Assembly (NCBI RefSeq): GCF_004296935.1 | Contig: NZ_SCVH01000031.1 | Coordinates: forward strand, 1 to 42,344 | DNA length: 42,344 nt | Direction: 5' to 3' | Source: Reyranella sp. | GTDB lineage: Bacteria > Pseudomonadota > Alphaproteobacteria > Reyranellales > Reyranellaceae | Part shown: positions 7,257-15,988 of the stretch, piece after piece | How positions within the stretch are numbered: the stretch's first letter is position 1 | How the letters are laid out: each line of letters begins with the position of its first letter | Translations under genes and position numbers: made by a program | The notes under the pieces: generated by a model | Told to the model about the DNA's origin: nothing | Seen by the model: the letters and a program-made list of their open reading frames with translations, nothing else | Database searches by the model: none

Positions 7257-8018
7257 ATGCCTTCCATCCAGCGAGTCATCCTGATCACCGGCGCTTCCTC
7301 CGGCATCGGCGCCGCGACGGCCCGCGCGCTTGCCGCGCCGAATGCCGCCGTCGTGCTGCATGCCCGGAAAAACCGCGCGGGGGCCGAGGAAGTCGCCGAT
7401 TTCGTGCGCGGCACCGGCGCCGAAACCTTGATCCTAGAAGGCGACCTCGCCGAGCCGGGCGCCGCCGGGCGTCTGGTCGACGAGACCGCGGGCAAGTTCG
7501 GCCGGCTCGATGTCGTGGTGAGCAATGCAGGCTTCGCCGACCGCCGGGCGATCGGCGAGATCGACCGTGCCGGCTGGGATGCCAGCCTCGCGGCCATGAC
7601 ATCGGCCTTCTTCGATCTCGCGACTGCGGCCAAGCCGTGGCTGGTGAAGGCGGGAACCACTGGGCGGATGGTCGGCGTGTCGTCGTTCGTGGCGCACGCC
7701 TTTGCCCGCGGCCTGCCGAGCTTTCCCGTTTCCGCCGCGGCCAAGGCCGGCGTCGAGGCGCTGGCCCGCGCCTTCGCCGTCGAGATCGCGCCCTCGGGCG
7801 GCACCGTCAATTGCGTGGCCCCGGGACTGATCGAAAAGGATGCCGGCGCCCACGTCGCTTTGTCGCTCGCCCGCATACAGGAAATGAGCGCCCTCGTGCC
7901 GATGGGCCGCTATGGCAAGACGGCCGAGGTGGCGGCTGCGATCGCCTTCCTCTGTTCGCCGGCGGCGAGCTACATCACCGGCCAGACCCTCCATGTGAAC
8001 GGCGGCGTGACGCTCTAG
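7257..8018 (+). CDS. short-chain dehydrogenase/reductase family protein lacking the catalytic Tyr
   Basis: A 253-residue SDR with a clear Rossmann start: ITGASSGIG at residues about 8-16, SNAG near 87-90, and the conserved GVSS serine near 138. The usual YxxxK is absent: the segment reads [11 protein letters not shown], so Ser stands where Tyr is expected although Lys is kept. The rest (PG loop, NGG near the end) is intact, so this is not simple decay. Such proteins may have altered chemistry or be non-catalytic. The start follows the SGNH stop by 26 nt; ATG 7257 is preferred because the Rossmann strand follows directly. Its stop shares the tetranucleotide CTAG with the stop of the convergent gene. 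Confidence 0.88.
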   Translation: MPSIQRVILITGASSGIGAATARALAAPNAAVVLHARKNRAGAEEVADFVRGTGAETLILEGDLAEPGAAGRLVDETAGKFGRLDVVVSNAGFADRRAIGEIDRAGWDASLAAMTSAFFDLATAAKPWLVKAGTTGRMVGVSSFVAHAFARGLPSFPVSAAAKAGVEALARAFAVEIAPSGGTVNCVAPGLIEKDAGAHVALSLARIQEMSALVPMGRYGKTAEVAAAIAFLCSPAASYITGQTLHVNGGVTL

Positions 8019-8887
8019 GTGCCGATCGAGCGAACCAGCGCCACGATATCGATGCCCTTGGCGTCGATGCCGAACCATTCGAGGTAGAGCGGGATCTGGT
8101 TGTCGAGCATGTGTCGGCCGTGATGGATTCTCCGGCCGTGGGCGCGGGCGCGCTGCAGCAGGGGCGTCTCGACCGGGCTCATGATGACATCGGCCACCAG
8201 CGTGGCGGGATCGAGGGTGACCGGGTCGAATGACAGCGGATCGTTGGGGCGGAGCCCGAGCGGCGTGGCATTGATGGCTATGTGGACGCCCTTGGGCGGT
8301 GTCGCCACTTCCGCCACCGGCACGTCGGGATAGTGCCGCAGCAAGCGATCGATCGCGGTTTCTGCGCGCTCGGCGTCGATCTCGGTGACGAGCAATCGTC
8401 CGACGCCGGCCTCGCAGAGGGCCGCCGCGATGGCCCCGCCAGCACCGCCCAGACCGACCAGCCAGACGCTGGCACCGCGCACGCGATGGCCTTGCGCCGC
8501 AAGCCCACGCACGAAGCCGGTGCCATCGACAATGTCACCGGCCAAGGTGCCATCGGGTTCGCGTCGCACCAGGTTGACGCTGCCCGAGGCCTCGGCGCGC
8601 CGCGTCGTGCGGCCGAGCAGCGGCAGGATGCCGGTCTTGTGCGGGATGGTGACCGTGAAGCCGCCGAGATTGCGCATCTTGGCGAGCGCATCGAGCATCA
8701 CCGGCAGCAGATCGGCGCCGCCCTCGAACGGCAGCCAGACCGCGTTGGCGCCGACCGCGGCAAACACCTGGGGCATGATCCCGGTCATGCGCAGCTGGCG
8801 GATGGGATCGCCGATCGTGCCGTAGAGGCGCGTGGCGCCGTTGACTGGAAAGAGGCCGGTGAAGACGGGTGGTTCTGCCGAGGTCAT
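8015..8887 (-). CDS. shikimate dehydrogenase family protein with altered substrate pocket
   Basis: The 290-residue protein aligns through the AroE/YdiB fold. Conserved are TVTIPHK (catalytic Lys about 87), SVN (Asn), DIVDG (Asp), a GLGGAGGA dinucleotide loop near 149-156, and MLDNQ near the C-terminus. The N-terminal substrate loop differs: where AroE has a PIxHSxSP-type motif with two shikimate-carboxylate serines, this protein reads PIRQLRMTG. The NADP-type NRT motif is replaced by EID, which suggests NAD. It is therefore probably not the housekeeping shikimate dehydrogenase but a homologue acting on another polyol acid or keto acid. It converges on the SDR gene. Confidence 0.85.
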   Translation of the reverse strand: MTSAEPPVFTGLFPVNGATRLYGTIGDPIRQLRMTGIMPQVFAAVGANAVWLPFEGGADLLPVMLDALAKMRNLGGFTVTIPHKTGILPLLGRTTRRAEASGSVNLVRREPDGTLAGDIVDGTGFVRGLAAQGHRVRGASVWLVGLGGAGGAIAAALCEAGVGRLLVTEIDAERAETAIDRLLRHYPDVPVAEVATPPKGVHIAINATPLGLRPNDPLSFDPVTLDPATLVADVIMSPVETPLLQRARAHGRRIHHGRHMLDNQIPLYLEWFGIDAKGIDIVALVRSIGT

Positions 8888-8904
8888 GGTGCCTCAAAAA
8901 GAAA

Positions 8905-8929
8905 GCGGCGGGACTTAGCGTCCCGCCGC
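8905..8929 (-). terminator. intrinsic terminator of the peroxiredoxin gene
   Basis: A perfect 10-bp stem, GCGGCGGGAC (8905-8914) with GTCCCGCCGC (8920-8929), and loop TTAGC. Read on the minus strand it is followed by TTTCTTTTT, so it should stop transcripts from the peroxiredoxin gene about 30 nt after its stop codon and before the AroE-like gene. Confidence 0.85.
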
Positions 8930-8957
8930 CGATTTTGGCCGCGCCGGAGGCGCTGCG

Positions 8958-9440
8958 CTAGAGATGCTTCAGCACGTATTCTGCCGCGGACACCTCGAAG
9001 GCGCCGGGCTTTTCGACGAACAGATGCTTGATGACGCCGCTGTCCACGACCATGGCATAGCGCTGGCTGCGCGTGCCGAGACCGAACTTCGAGCCATCCA
9101 TGGTGAGGCCCATGGCGGTGGTGAACTCGGCGTTGCCGTCACCCAGCATCATGACCGCATCGCCGGCCTTCTGGTCCTTGCCCCAGGCACCCATCACGAA
9201 CGCGTCATTCACGGAAATGCAGGCAATGGTGTCGACACCCTTAGCCTTCAGAGCAGCTGCTTCGGCCACGAACCCGGGCACGTGCTTTGCTGAACAAGTG
9301 GGGGTGAATGCCCCCGGCAGCGCGAAGGCAACGACCTTCTTGCCGGGCGCAAAAATCTCTTCGGTGGTGACCGCTTTGGGTCCTTCCGGCCCCATCGTGC
9401 GCAACGTGGCGCTCGGCACCTTGTCGCCAACTTTCGCCAT
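8958..9440 (-). CDS. peroxiredoxin (Prx5/glutaredoxin-dependent type)
   Basis: A 160-residue thioredoxin-fold peroxidase that reduces H2O2 and organic hydroperoxides. The active-site motif PGAFTPTCS has the peroxidatic Cys49; a second Cys lies near 75 (ACISVND). The GTRSQRYAMVVD and EKPGAFEVS motifs are typical of the Prx5/AhpE-like subgroup that takes electrons from glutathione/glutaredoxin. The length is normal for a single-domain member. A GGAG-like site precedes the ATG. It is transcribed alone and ends at the strong hairpin downstream. Confidence 0.95.
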   Translation of the reverse strand: MAKVGDKVPSATLRTMGPEGPKAVTTEEIFAPGKKVVAFALPGAFTPTCSAKHVPGFVAEAAALKAKGVDTIACISVNDAFVMGAWGKDQKAGDAVMMLGDGNAEFTTAMGLTMDGSKFGLGTRSQRYAMVVDSGVIKHLFVEKPGAFEVSAAEYVLKHL

Positions 9441-9559
9441 TCTTCCGCTCCTTCAAATGCCGCCCGAAACGGCGGTTTTACGACCGGCGGACCCTAGGCC
9501 GGGCCCTTTGCTTTGTCCATTGCACGCCCCCTACCTTGACCTTTGACCGGACAATCCCC

Positions 9560-10183
9560 ATGGATTTGAGGGATCATCTCATCATGCCCGGATCCAGTTC
9601 CCCCGCGGCCTCGTTGGTCGGCCGCTTCCTGGTTGCCGCGCCGTCCATGCCGGACGAGCGCTTCCGCAAGAGCGTGGTCTTTGTCTGCAAGCACGACGAC
9701 GACGGCGCGCTCGGCATCATCGTCAACAACAGCGTCGACGATCTGCCGCTCGGTCAGGTCTACAAGCAGCTCGGCATCGATGTGCCGAAAGCGGAGGCCG
9801 ACCGGCCGGTCCTGTTCGGCGGGCCGGTCGAGACGTCGCGCGGCCTGGTGCTGCATTCAGCCGACTACAAGCGCGACGAGACGCTACTGATCGATGGCGG
9901 CATGGCACTGACGGCGTCGCTGGAGATTCTCAAGGACATGGCGGGCGGCAGCGGACCTCAAAAAGCATGGTTGGCGTTGGGGCATTCCGGCTGGGCGCCG
10001 GGCCAGCTCGACCGCGAGATGCAGGACAACGCCTGGCTGGTGGTCGATGGCGACGCCGAATTGGTGTTCGACACCGATTTTGCCGCCAAGTGGCAGCGCG
10101 CGCTCGAGCGCCTGGGCGGCAAGGGCGGTCCTGGCGGGAAGTTCGATCTGGCATCCTTCTCGCATCAGACCGGCCGCGCCTGA
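9560..10183 (+). CDS. YqgE/AlgH family protein
   Basis: The 207-residue product matches the YqgE/AlgH family: GRFLVAAPSM near residue 22, the DD-rich CKHDDDGALGIIVNN segment near 42-56, VLFGGPVE near 81, and LALGHSGWAPGQLDREM near 137-153. The family is conserved in Gram-negative bacteria; its molecular function is unsettled. The start is uncertain. ATG 9560 is chosen as the first ATG, though neither it, an upstream TTG (9536) nor ATG 9584 has a clear Shine-Dalgarno sequence. It is divergent from the peroxiredoxin gene. Confidence 0.9.
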   Translation: MDLRDHLIMPGSSSPAASLVGRFLVAAPSMPDERFRKSVVFVCKHDDDGALGIIVNNSVDDLPLGQVYKQLGIDVPKAEADRPVLFGGPVETSRGLVLHSADYKRDETLLIDGGMALTASLEILKDMAGGSGPQKAWLALGHSGWAPGQLDREMQDNAWLVVDGDAELVFDTDFAAKWQRALERLGGKGGPGGKFDLASFSHQTGRA

Positions 10184-10299
10184 AAGGTGCGGCAGATGTG
10201 CGATTTACGACTCCTGATTGCGCTTACAATCCCCAGGCGAATTGGCTTATAGGCGATTTACGCCCCGGCGAACCTCCCTTCTCCAGGGGCGCGCGTACC

Positions 10300-10350
10300 C
10301 GGGACGCCTTCGCTTCCTCCCCAACCCCATTCGGAAGCGCGGGCGTCCCG
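10300..10350. terminator. long imperfect hairpin between convergent genes
   Basis: The arms 10300-10317 and 10333-10350 pair as CGGGACGCC..CGCTTCC with GGAAGCG..GGCGTCCCG, with two mismatches, around a 15-nt loop. On the plus strand it is followed by a moderately T-rich stretch (CTTTATTT). It lies between yqgE (plus) and the secreted protein gene (minus), so it plausibly terminates yqgE transcription. Confidence 0.5.
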
Positions 10351-10386
10351 AACTTTATTTCTGAAACCGAGTCCCCGACGCTGGGA

Positions 10387-10752
10387 CTATGGCGGCGTGA
10401 CTTTACCGCTCAGCTCTCCGGTGCTCTTGAGGCGAATCAGGAAGATCTTGCCGTCGGGTACGACGCTGTAGCATTCCTCTCGGCCGCTGCGGGACTTCTT
10501 CCAGGTGGTGCAGTAGCCGTCGTCGGTGAGGCGCCATTTCCCGCTGTCGGAAAACGCCCCTGATATCGACGCTGCGCCATCGGCGGCGAACACGAGCGCA
10601 ACCTTTACCCCTTTGGCGGTTTCGGCATCGAGCGTCTTGCCGATCCAGGACTTGAATATTTCGCCGCCACCCGGTGATTGAGCGGCCGCCGGGATCGCGG
10701 CGGCGGCAAGCAACAAGAACACCGGCAAAGCCAATCGACTGGACCAGATCAC
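10387..10752 (-). CDS. small secreted hypothetical protein
   Basis: A 121-residue protein with a Sec signal peptide (cleavage probably after AAA at about 24). The mature domain of about 95 residues looks all-beta. It has a W-x-L-T-x-D-G-Y-C-x-x-W core and a second Cys (EECYSV), which could form a disulfide in the periplasm. It loosely resembles the DUF995 style of small periplasmic proteins, but I cannot confirm membership. It lies 17 nt after the indolepyruvate oxidoreductase stop on the same strand and could be read from the same transcript. Confidence 0.7.
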   Translation of the reverse strand: MIWSSRLALPVFLLLAAAAIPAAAQSPGGGEIFKSWIGKTLDAETAKGVKVALVFAADGAASISGAFSDSGKWRLTDDGYCTTWKKSRSGREECYSVVPDGKIFLIRLKSTGELSGKVTPP

Positions 10753-10769
10753 TTCAGTCTACTCCTACG

Positions 10770-13700
10770 TTACTCTGCGGCCTGCTTCGCCGTCGCCGGC
10801 GCGCGATAGGCGGCGAGCAGCGACGTCTCGCGCTCCTTGGCGGTCTTCACGTTCTTCTCCTTGACGTGGCCGAAGCCGCGCATGGTTTCCGGCAACGCCG
10901 CGATCTGCAGCGCCATCGCATGGTTGTTCTGGTCCAGCGTGGCGAGCAGGGTCTCGACGGTGGTCTCGTACTCGCCGATCAGCCGGCGTTCCATGCGGCG
11001 CTCGGCGGTATAGCCAAAGAGGTCGAGCTTGCCGCCCCGCAGGTGCTTCATCGAGGCGAGCAGCCGGAACAGGGGCATCACCCAGGCGCCATACTCGCGC
11101 TTCTTGAGTTCTCCCGTCGTCGGGTCGCGATCGGCGAACAACGGTGGCGCGAGATGGAAGGTGAGCTTGTAGTCGCCCTCGAACTGGGCGCCCAGCTTCT
11201 TCAGGAAGTCGCCGTCGCTGTAGAGGCGGCCGACTTCGTACTCATCCTTGTAGGCCATCAGCTTGTAGAGAGATTTGGCGACCGCCTCGGCGAGCCCGCT
11301 GCGGCCGCGCGCCCTGTCCTTCTCCGCCGTGGCTACCTTGTCGACGAAGGCCCGGTAGCGCTCGGCATAGGCCTTGTCCTGGTAGGCGGTCAGTAGCTCG
11401 ACCCGCTTGGCCACGATGTCGGACAGCGTCCGTGCCACCTGCTTCTCGACCCGCAGCGTCGGCTTGGCGGCGGCCTGCACGGCGGCGAGGTTGTGGGCAG
11501 CAAGCCGGCCCCAGTCGAAGGTGCGCTTGCTCGACTCGACGGCCACGCCGTTCAGTTCGATGGCGCGCATCAGAGCTTCGAGCGACAGCGGCACAAGGCC
11601 CTTCTGCCAGGCATAACCCAGCATGAAGAGGTTGGTGGCGATCGAATCGCCCAGGATCGCGGTGGCGAGGCCGGTGCCGTCGACGAAGGTCGCGGCCTCC
11701 TCGCCCGCGGCGTCGCGGATCGACTTCATCATCGACTCGGCGCCGAGATCCATGTCGCCGTTCAGCACGAACGCCGCAACCGGCTGCATGTAGCCATTGA
11801 TGACCGCCTTGGTAACGCCCTGCTCGATGCGCGACAGCGCCGCCGGCGCAGCGGCCACGACCATGTCGCAACCCAGGATGAGATTGGCGCCGCCGGCTGC
11901 GATACGCACCGCATGCAGGTCTTCGGGCTTGGGTGCCAGCCGGACGTGGCTCATCACCGCGCCGTTCTTCTGGGCGAGACCGGTGAAGTCGAGCACCGTG
12001 CAGCCCTTGCCCTCGAGATGGGCGGCCATGCCGATCAGCGCACCGACAGTGATCACGCCGGTACCGCCGATGCCGGTGACGAGGATGCCGTAGGCCTCGC
12101 TCATCGGCCGGATGGTCGGTATCGGCAGCGAGGCGAAGGGGTCGTCCTGCACGACTTTCAGCTGCGGGCGCCTGGCCTTGCGGACGCCGCCGCCATGCAC
12201 CGACACGAAGCTCGGGCAGAAGCCGTTGATGCAGGAGAAGTCCTTGTTGCAGTTGCTCTGGTCGATCTGGCGCTTGCGGCCGAGTTCGGTCTCGAGCGGC
12301 TTCACCGATACGCAATTGCTCTTCTCCGAGCAGTCGCCGCAGCCCTCGCACACCGAGTCGTTGATGAACACGCGCTTGGCGGGATCGGGGAAGGTTCCGC
12401 GCTTGCGACGGCGGCGTTTCTCGGCGGCGCAGGTCTGGTCATAGACCAGGACGGTGAGGCCCGGGATGTCGCGCAGCTCGCGCTGCACGGCGTCGAGGTC
12501 GTCGCGATGACGGACCGTCACGCCCTCGGCGAAGCCGGGGTTCATGCCGTACTTGTCGGGCTCGTCGGTCACCACGACGACACGCCGGGCGCCTTCGGCG
12601 GCGACCTGCTTGGTAATCTCCGGCACGTTCAGCGGCCCGTCGTGCGGCTGGCCGCCGGTCATGGCGACGGCATCGTTGAACAGGATCTTGTACGTGATGT
12701 TGACGCCGGCGGCGGCGGCCTGGCGAATCGCCATCAGGCCGGAGTGGTAGTAGGTGCCGTCGCCGAGATTCTGGAAGATGTGCTTGTCCGACGTGAACGG
12801 CGCCTGGCCGATCCAGGCCACGCCTTCGCCGCCCATGTGGCTGATCAGCGCCGTCCGCCGCTCGGGCATCCAGATCGCCATGCCGTGGCAGCCGATGCCG
12901 GCCATGGCGCGGCTGCCTTCCGGCACCTTGGTCGAGGTGTTGTGCGGGCAGCCGGAGCAGAAGAACGGCGTGCGCGCCACTTTTGGCGGTGGCGCGTTCA
13001 GGAGCTTTTCCTTGGCTTCGAGGCGCGCGAGGCGCTGGTTCAGCTCCGGCGATTCGCCGCCGTGCTTCATCAGGCGGCCGGCGATCACCATGGCGACGCC
13101 AGTCGGCGACAGCTCGCCCTCGCTCGGGAAGATGATGCGGCCGCTCTCGTCGGTCTTGCCGATGACCAGCGGACGCTCGCTGGCCGGAAGGTTGTAGAGC
13201 AGGCGAACGAGCTGATCTTCCAGGTTGGAACGCTTCTCCTCGACGACGATCACCTCCTCGAGGCCATGGGCGAAGCGCTTGGCGCCTTCGGGTTCCAGCG
13301 GCCAGGTGACGCCCACCTTGTAGAGGCGGATGCCGAGCGCCCTGGCACGCTCGTCGCTGATGCCGAGGTCCTCCAGCGCCTGGCGCGTGTCGAGATAGGC
13401 CTTGCCGGTGGTCATGATGCCGATGCGCGCGCGCGGTGGATCGATCACCGTCTTGTCGAAACCGTTGGCGCGCACGAAGGCCTTCACGGCGTCCATCTTG
13501 GGACCATGCAGGCGCCGCTCCGCCTCGAGCGGCGGATCGGGATTGCGGATGCCAAGCCCGCCCGGCGGCAGCTGGAAATCGGTCGGCAGCGCGATCTTGA
13601 TGCGCTCCGGATCGACCCATACCGAGGCGCCCGACTCGACGGTCTCCGAGATCGCCTTGAAGCCGACCCAACAGCCCGAATAGCGCGACAGGGCAAAGCC

Positions 13701-14282
13701 CAGGATGCCGAAGTCGAGATACTCCTGGACGTTGGCCGGATTGACGACCGGGATCATCGCCGCGGCAAAGACCTGCTCGCTCTGATGCGGCAGGGTCGAG
13801 GACTGGCAGCCATGATCGTCACCCGCCAGCGCGATCACTCCGCCGTGCGGCGAGGTGCCGGCGGCATTGCCGTGCTTCAGCACGTCCATCGAGCGGTCGA
13901 CGCCAGGTCCCTTGCCGTACCAGATCGAGAACACGCCATCGACGGTGGCGCCGGGGAAGAGGTTGACCTGCTGACTGCCCCACACGGACGTCGCCGCGAG
14001 GTCCTCGTTGAGGCCCGGCTGGAAGTGGATGTTGTTTTCCTTGAGGTAGCGCTTGGCCGTCCAAAGCGCGTTGTCGTACATGCCGAGCGGCGAGCCGCGA
14101 TAGCCCGAGATGAAGCCGCCGGTGTTGAGGCCCGCCGCGAGGTCGCGCTGACGCTGCATCATCGGCAGACGCACCAGGGCCTGGATGCCGGTGAGATAGA
14201 CGCGGCCCTTGTCGAGCCGGTAGCGATCCTCGAGGGCGTAGTCGCCGAAAACGAGCGGAACGGGAGTGACGGCGGTGCTCAT
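10770..14282 (-). CDS. indolepyruvate ferredoxin oxidoreductase, fused alpha/gamma type
   Basis: This 1170-residue enzyme oxidatively decarboxylates indolepyruvate and related aryl-pyruvates to acyl-CoA, passing electrons to ferredoxin. Order of parts: N-terminal pyrimidine-binding domain; a CSGCPHNTST motif near 441-450; a TPP-binding region with GIGCHGMA (about 462) and GDGTYYHSG (about 507); a Cys-rich iron-sulfur segment, CEGCGDC near 643-649 with further Cys to about 680; a gamma-type domain from about 735 (TGIGGTGVITVG); and a C-terminal DUF6537-like region to the end. The length and fusion are typical of proteobacterial members, which are often annotated as a single iorA-like gene. It probably serves aromatic amino-acid breakdown. 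It appears to be transcribed alone or with the small secreted protein downstream. Confidence 0.95.
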   Translation of the reverse strand: MSTAVTPVPLVFGDYALEDRYRLDKGRVYLTGIQALVRLPMMQRQRDLAAGLNTGGFISGYRGSPLGMYDNALWTAKRYLKENNIHFQPGLNEDLAATSVWGSQQVNLFPGATVDGVFSIWYGKGPGVDRSMDVLKHGNAAGTSPHGGVIALAGDDHGCQSSTLPHQSEQVFAAAMIPVVNPANVQEYLDFGILGFALSRYSGCWVGFKAISETVESGASVWVDPERIKIALPTDFQLPPGGLGIRNPDPPLEAERRLHGPKMDAVKAFVRANGFDKTVIDPPRARIGIMTTGKAYLDTRQALEDLGISDERARALGIRLYKVGVTWPLEPEGAKRFAHGLEEVIVVEEKRSNLEDQLVRLLYNLPASERPLVIGKTDESGRIIFPSEGELSPTGVAMVIAGRLMKHGGESPELNQRLARLEAKEKLLNAPPPKVARTPFFCSGCPHNTSTKVPEGSRAMAGIGCHGMAIWMPERRTALISHMGGEGVAWIGQAPFTSDKHIFQNLGDGTYYHSGLMAIRQAAAAGVNITYKILFNDAVAMTGGQPHDGPLNVPEITKQVAAEGARRVVVVTDEPDKYGMNPGFAEGVTVRHRDDLDAVQRELRDIPGLTVLVYDQTCAAEKRRRRKRGTFPDPAKRVFINDSVCEGCGDCSEKSNCVSVKPLETELGRKRQIDQSNCNKDFSCINGFCPSFVSVHGGGVRKARRPQLKVVQDDPFASLPIPTIRPMSEAYGILVTGIGGTGVITVGALIGMAAHLEGKGCTVLDFTGLAQKNGAVMSHVRLAPKPEDLHAVRIAAGGANLILGCDMVVAAAPAALSRIEQGVTKAVINGYMQPVAAFVLNGDMDLGAESMMKSIRDAAGEEAATFVDGTGLATAILGDSIATNLFMLGYAWQKGLVPLSLEALMRAIELNGVAVESSKRTFDWGRLAAHNLAAVQAAAKPTLRVEKQVARTLSDIVAKRVELLTAYQDKAYAERYRAFVDKVATAEKDRARGRSGLAEAVAKSLYKLMAYKDEYEVGRLYSDGDFLKKLGAQFEGDYKLTFHLAPPLFADRDPTTGELKKREYGAWVMPLFRLLASMKHLRGGKLDLFGYTAERRMERRLIGEYETTVETLLATLDQNNHAMALQIAALPETMRGFGHVKEKNVKTAKERETSLLAAYRAPATAKQAAE

Positions 14283-14732
14283 CGCGGAAGGCCCTCCGAT
14301 AGCGGCGGCGTAAACGGGCGTTTATCCGCCGGCAGCATAGCGGGCCGGGCCGTCGGCGGGAAAGCCCGTGAAGGCCTTCTGCCGCTGCAAATTTCGCTGC
14401 AAGAGCGGCTTCCGTCTAGGTAGACCGTAGCCAACGTTGGCGGAGTAGTCGGCGCGTTCGTATGGGGCGCGGCGCGGGAGGAGTTGCCCGGCAGTGTCCC
14501 ATAGAACATCGATGGAGCCATGTGACGGCCTTGCGCAGCAATGCTTTGGAAGGCTTCTCTGGCTGTCCGGGTGGTTCGATGACGAGGTCCATGCCGTCAA
14601 TACCATGACCGGCGCCGTGCGGGCCGTCCGCGGCGGCAGGGAACCGCATAGCCTCACTGTCTGGCCGCAGCCCGGCCCATACCTGCTTGGGCACACGGGA
14701 CACCTACGGTAACGGCACTGAAAGAAAGATTG
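14283..14732. other. 450-nt spacer without a supported gene
   Basis: Between the oxidoreductase start and the next secreted protein gene there are only short open frames on both strands (for example 14494-14712 plus, 14416-14703 minus). They have no ribosome-binding site, no recognisable protein motif, and overlap each other. The oxidoreductase promoter should lie in the part near 14283. I see no tRNA, strong hairpin or repeat here. Confidence 0.5.
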
Positions 14733-15101
14733 CTATGCCGTCGGCTCCGACGCCGGGCAGGACAAGGCCGTTTCTTCGATGTACAGGACCTTGCCGTGCC
14801 GCGAGATGGCGAACGATCGCGCGAGGCCATTGTCGAGCGTGACCGTGACGGTGCCGTCGCCGATCGTGTACGCCCCGCTACTCTCCCATAGCCCGACGTA
14901 GGCGTAGCTCCCGTCGAGCCCGAAAGTGAAGGTGGCGCCCATTCTGGTGGTGCAGGCCTTCCCTCTGAGGGCCCGGTTGATCTCGTCGGCGTTGGCCGCC
15001 ACGGCCGGAGCGTCGGCCAGTGGCTGCACGACGGAGAGAACGGTGAGAACGAAGATCATCGCGGTTAGGCCGGCGGCGCCGGCAAGCGTTGCCCTTCTCA
15101 T
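14733..15101 (-). CDS. small secreted hypothetical protein
   Basis: A 122-residue protein with a long N-terminal hydrophobic segment (residues about 6-28) ending in an Ala-rich region that fits a signal peptide or anchor. The remaining 85 residues look beta-rich (FTFGLDGSYAYVGLWESSGAYTI and following are hydrophobic/Gly alternations) with two Cys, near 50 and 115, possibly paired. The ATG is preceded by GAGGAGG, a strong ribosome-binding site, which supports it as a real gene. Family not recognised. Confidence 0.65.
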   Translation of the reverse strand: MRRATLAGAAGLTAMIFVLTVLSVVQPLADAPAVAANADEINRALRGKACTTRMGATFTFGLDGSYAYVGLWESSGAYTIGDGTVTVTLDNGLARSFAISRHGKVLYIEETALSCPASEPTA

Positions 15102-15444
15102 GACAGCCTCCTCTCATCCGGCTGGGGCTCGCTGACGGTCAAGCATCAACAAAGCGACAACCGGGTGCGCTCAGCGCATCGAGGCGATCTCCGGGAAAGA
15201 CTCGGCTACCACCACACGGGCGGTCACACAGATCAAATCACACCACACAAGGTCCACGACCACCGCCCGTTTTGGAGTCCGTTTGGAGCCCCTTGGGATC
15301 GTCGTGCACTGCTGTAAATATAAGATTCCCGCTCGAAAGGTTCAATGAACTTGGCGCAGGATGCAGGTGGTGCTGGCACAGGTTCCTCAGCAGCGAACCG
15401 CGTTCCGATGACATCTGACCGGAACATGCTCCTGCCGCGCGATG
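15102..15444. other. 343-nt spacer without a supported gene
   Basis: This spacer lies between the TPR protein stop and the start of the small secreted protein, both on the minus strand. The one open frame inside it (15233-15427 minus) has no ribosome-binding site or protein-like composition. The segment near 15300-15330 is AT-richer than its surroundings and could hold the promoter of the secreted protein. No repeat or RNA gene was recognised. Confidence 0.45.
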
Positions 15445-15930
15445 TCAGTTCGTGGGCTTCCTGCCGGCCTTGTAGTTGGCGACCGCCGCCTTGAGCATGC
15501 GGTACTCGGCGCAGCCAAATACGCAGAGGGAGTCGAGACGAGCCAGATGCTGCTCGGCCTGCGCCGGCTGGTCGAGCATCAGATAGGCTTCGCCAATGTA
15601 CTCGTGCGCCCCGAGATGCCGGGCATCAATGGCGAGCGCCTGCTGGTAGTATTGCAGTGAGCCGTTGGGATTGCCGGACTTGCGCGTGGCAAAGCCCATC
15701 ATGTTGTAGGCGTCGGCATTCTTCGGGTCCCTGGCCACCACCTGTTGCAGGAGGGGCAGCGCGTTGGCGTAGTCCCGGCCTTCGATCATCGCCTTGGCGC
15801 GCGTGTAGTTGGGATCGGCAGGCTTGGCCGCGGGCTGATCTGCGCCACCGCCGCCGCCGCCTGCGGCGAAAGCACTGGCCGCGAGGCCGAAGCTGAGAGC
15901 GGCGATGATGGCAACTAGGGTCGAGCGCAT
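15445..15930 (-). CDS. periplasmic TPR-repeat protein
   Basis: A 161-residue protein with a Sec signal peptide (cleavage probably after AFA at about 22), a Gly/Ala/Pro-rich linker, and about three tetratricopeptide repeats between residues 42 and 145. Repeat hallmarks are visible: ALPLLQQVVARDPKNADAYN and GSLQYYQQALAIDARHLGAH (each with the A-x3-DP pattern). A CVFGC pair near 136-140 may be a disulfide. TPR domains mediate protein-protein contacts; the partner is unknown. It lies 58 nt after the adenylate cyclase stop on the same strand and may be the last gene of that unit. Confidence 0.88.
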   Translation of the reverse strand: MRSTLVAIIAALSFGLAASAFAAGGGGGGADQPAAKPADPNYTRAKAMIEGRDYANALPLLQQVVARDPKNADAYNMMGFATRKSGNPNGSLQYYQQALAIDARHLGAHEYIGEAYLMLDQPAQAEQHLARLDSLCVFGCAEYRMLKAAVANYKAGRKPTN

Positions 15931-15988
15931 GGTCTACCTCCTGCTTCGGTGGATTCTTGCTCTGCGGCTGGCCGGGGCAACGAAATTC

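Noticed and set aside
11493-14423. A 976-codon open frame on the plus strand opposite the indolepyruvate oxidoreductase
   Set aside because: It is low-complexity (Ala/Arg/Gly/His-rich) and shadows a clear enzyme on the minus strand; such frames are common in GC-rich DNA.
14416-14712. Small genes in the spacer after the indolepyruvate oxidoreductase
   Set aside because: Overlapping short frames on both strands without ribosome-binding sites or protein-like composition.
15233-15427. A 64-codon minus-strand frame
   Set aside because: No ribosome-binding site, no motif, atypical codon use.
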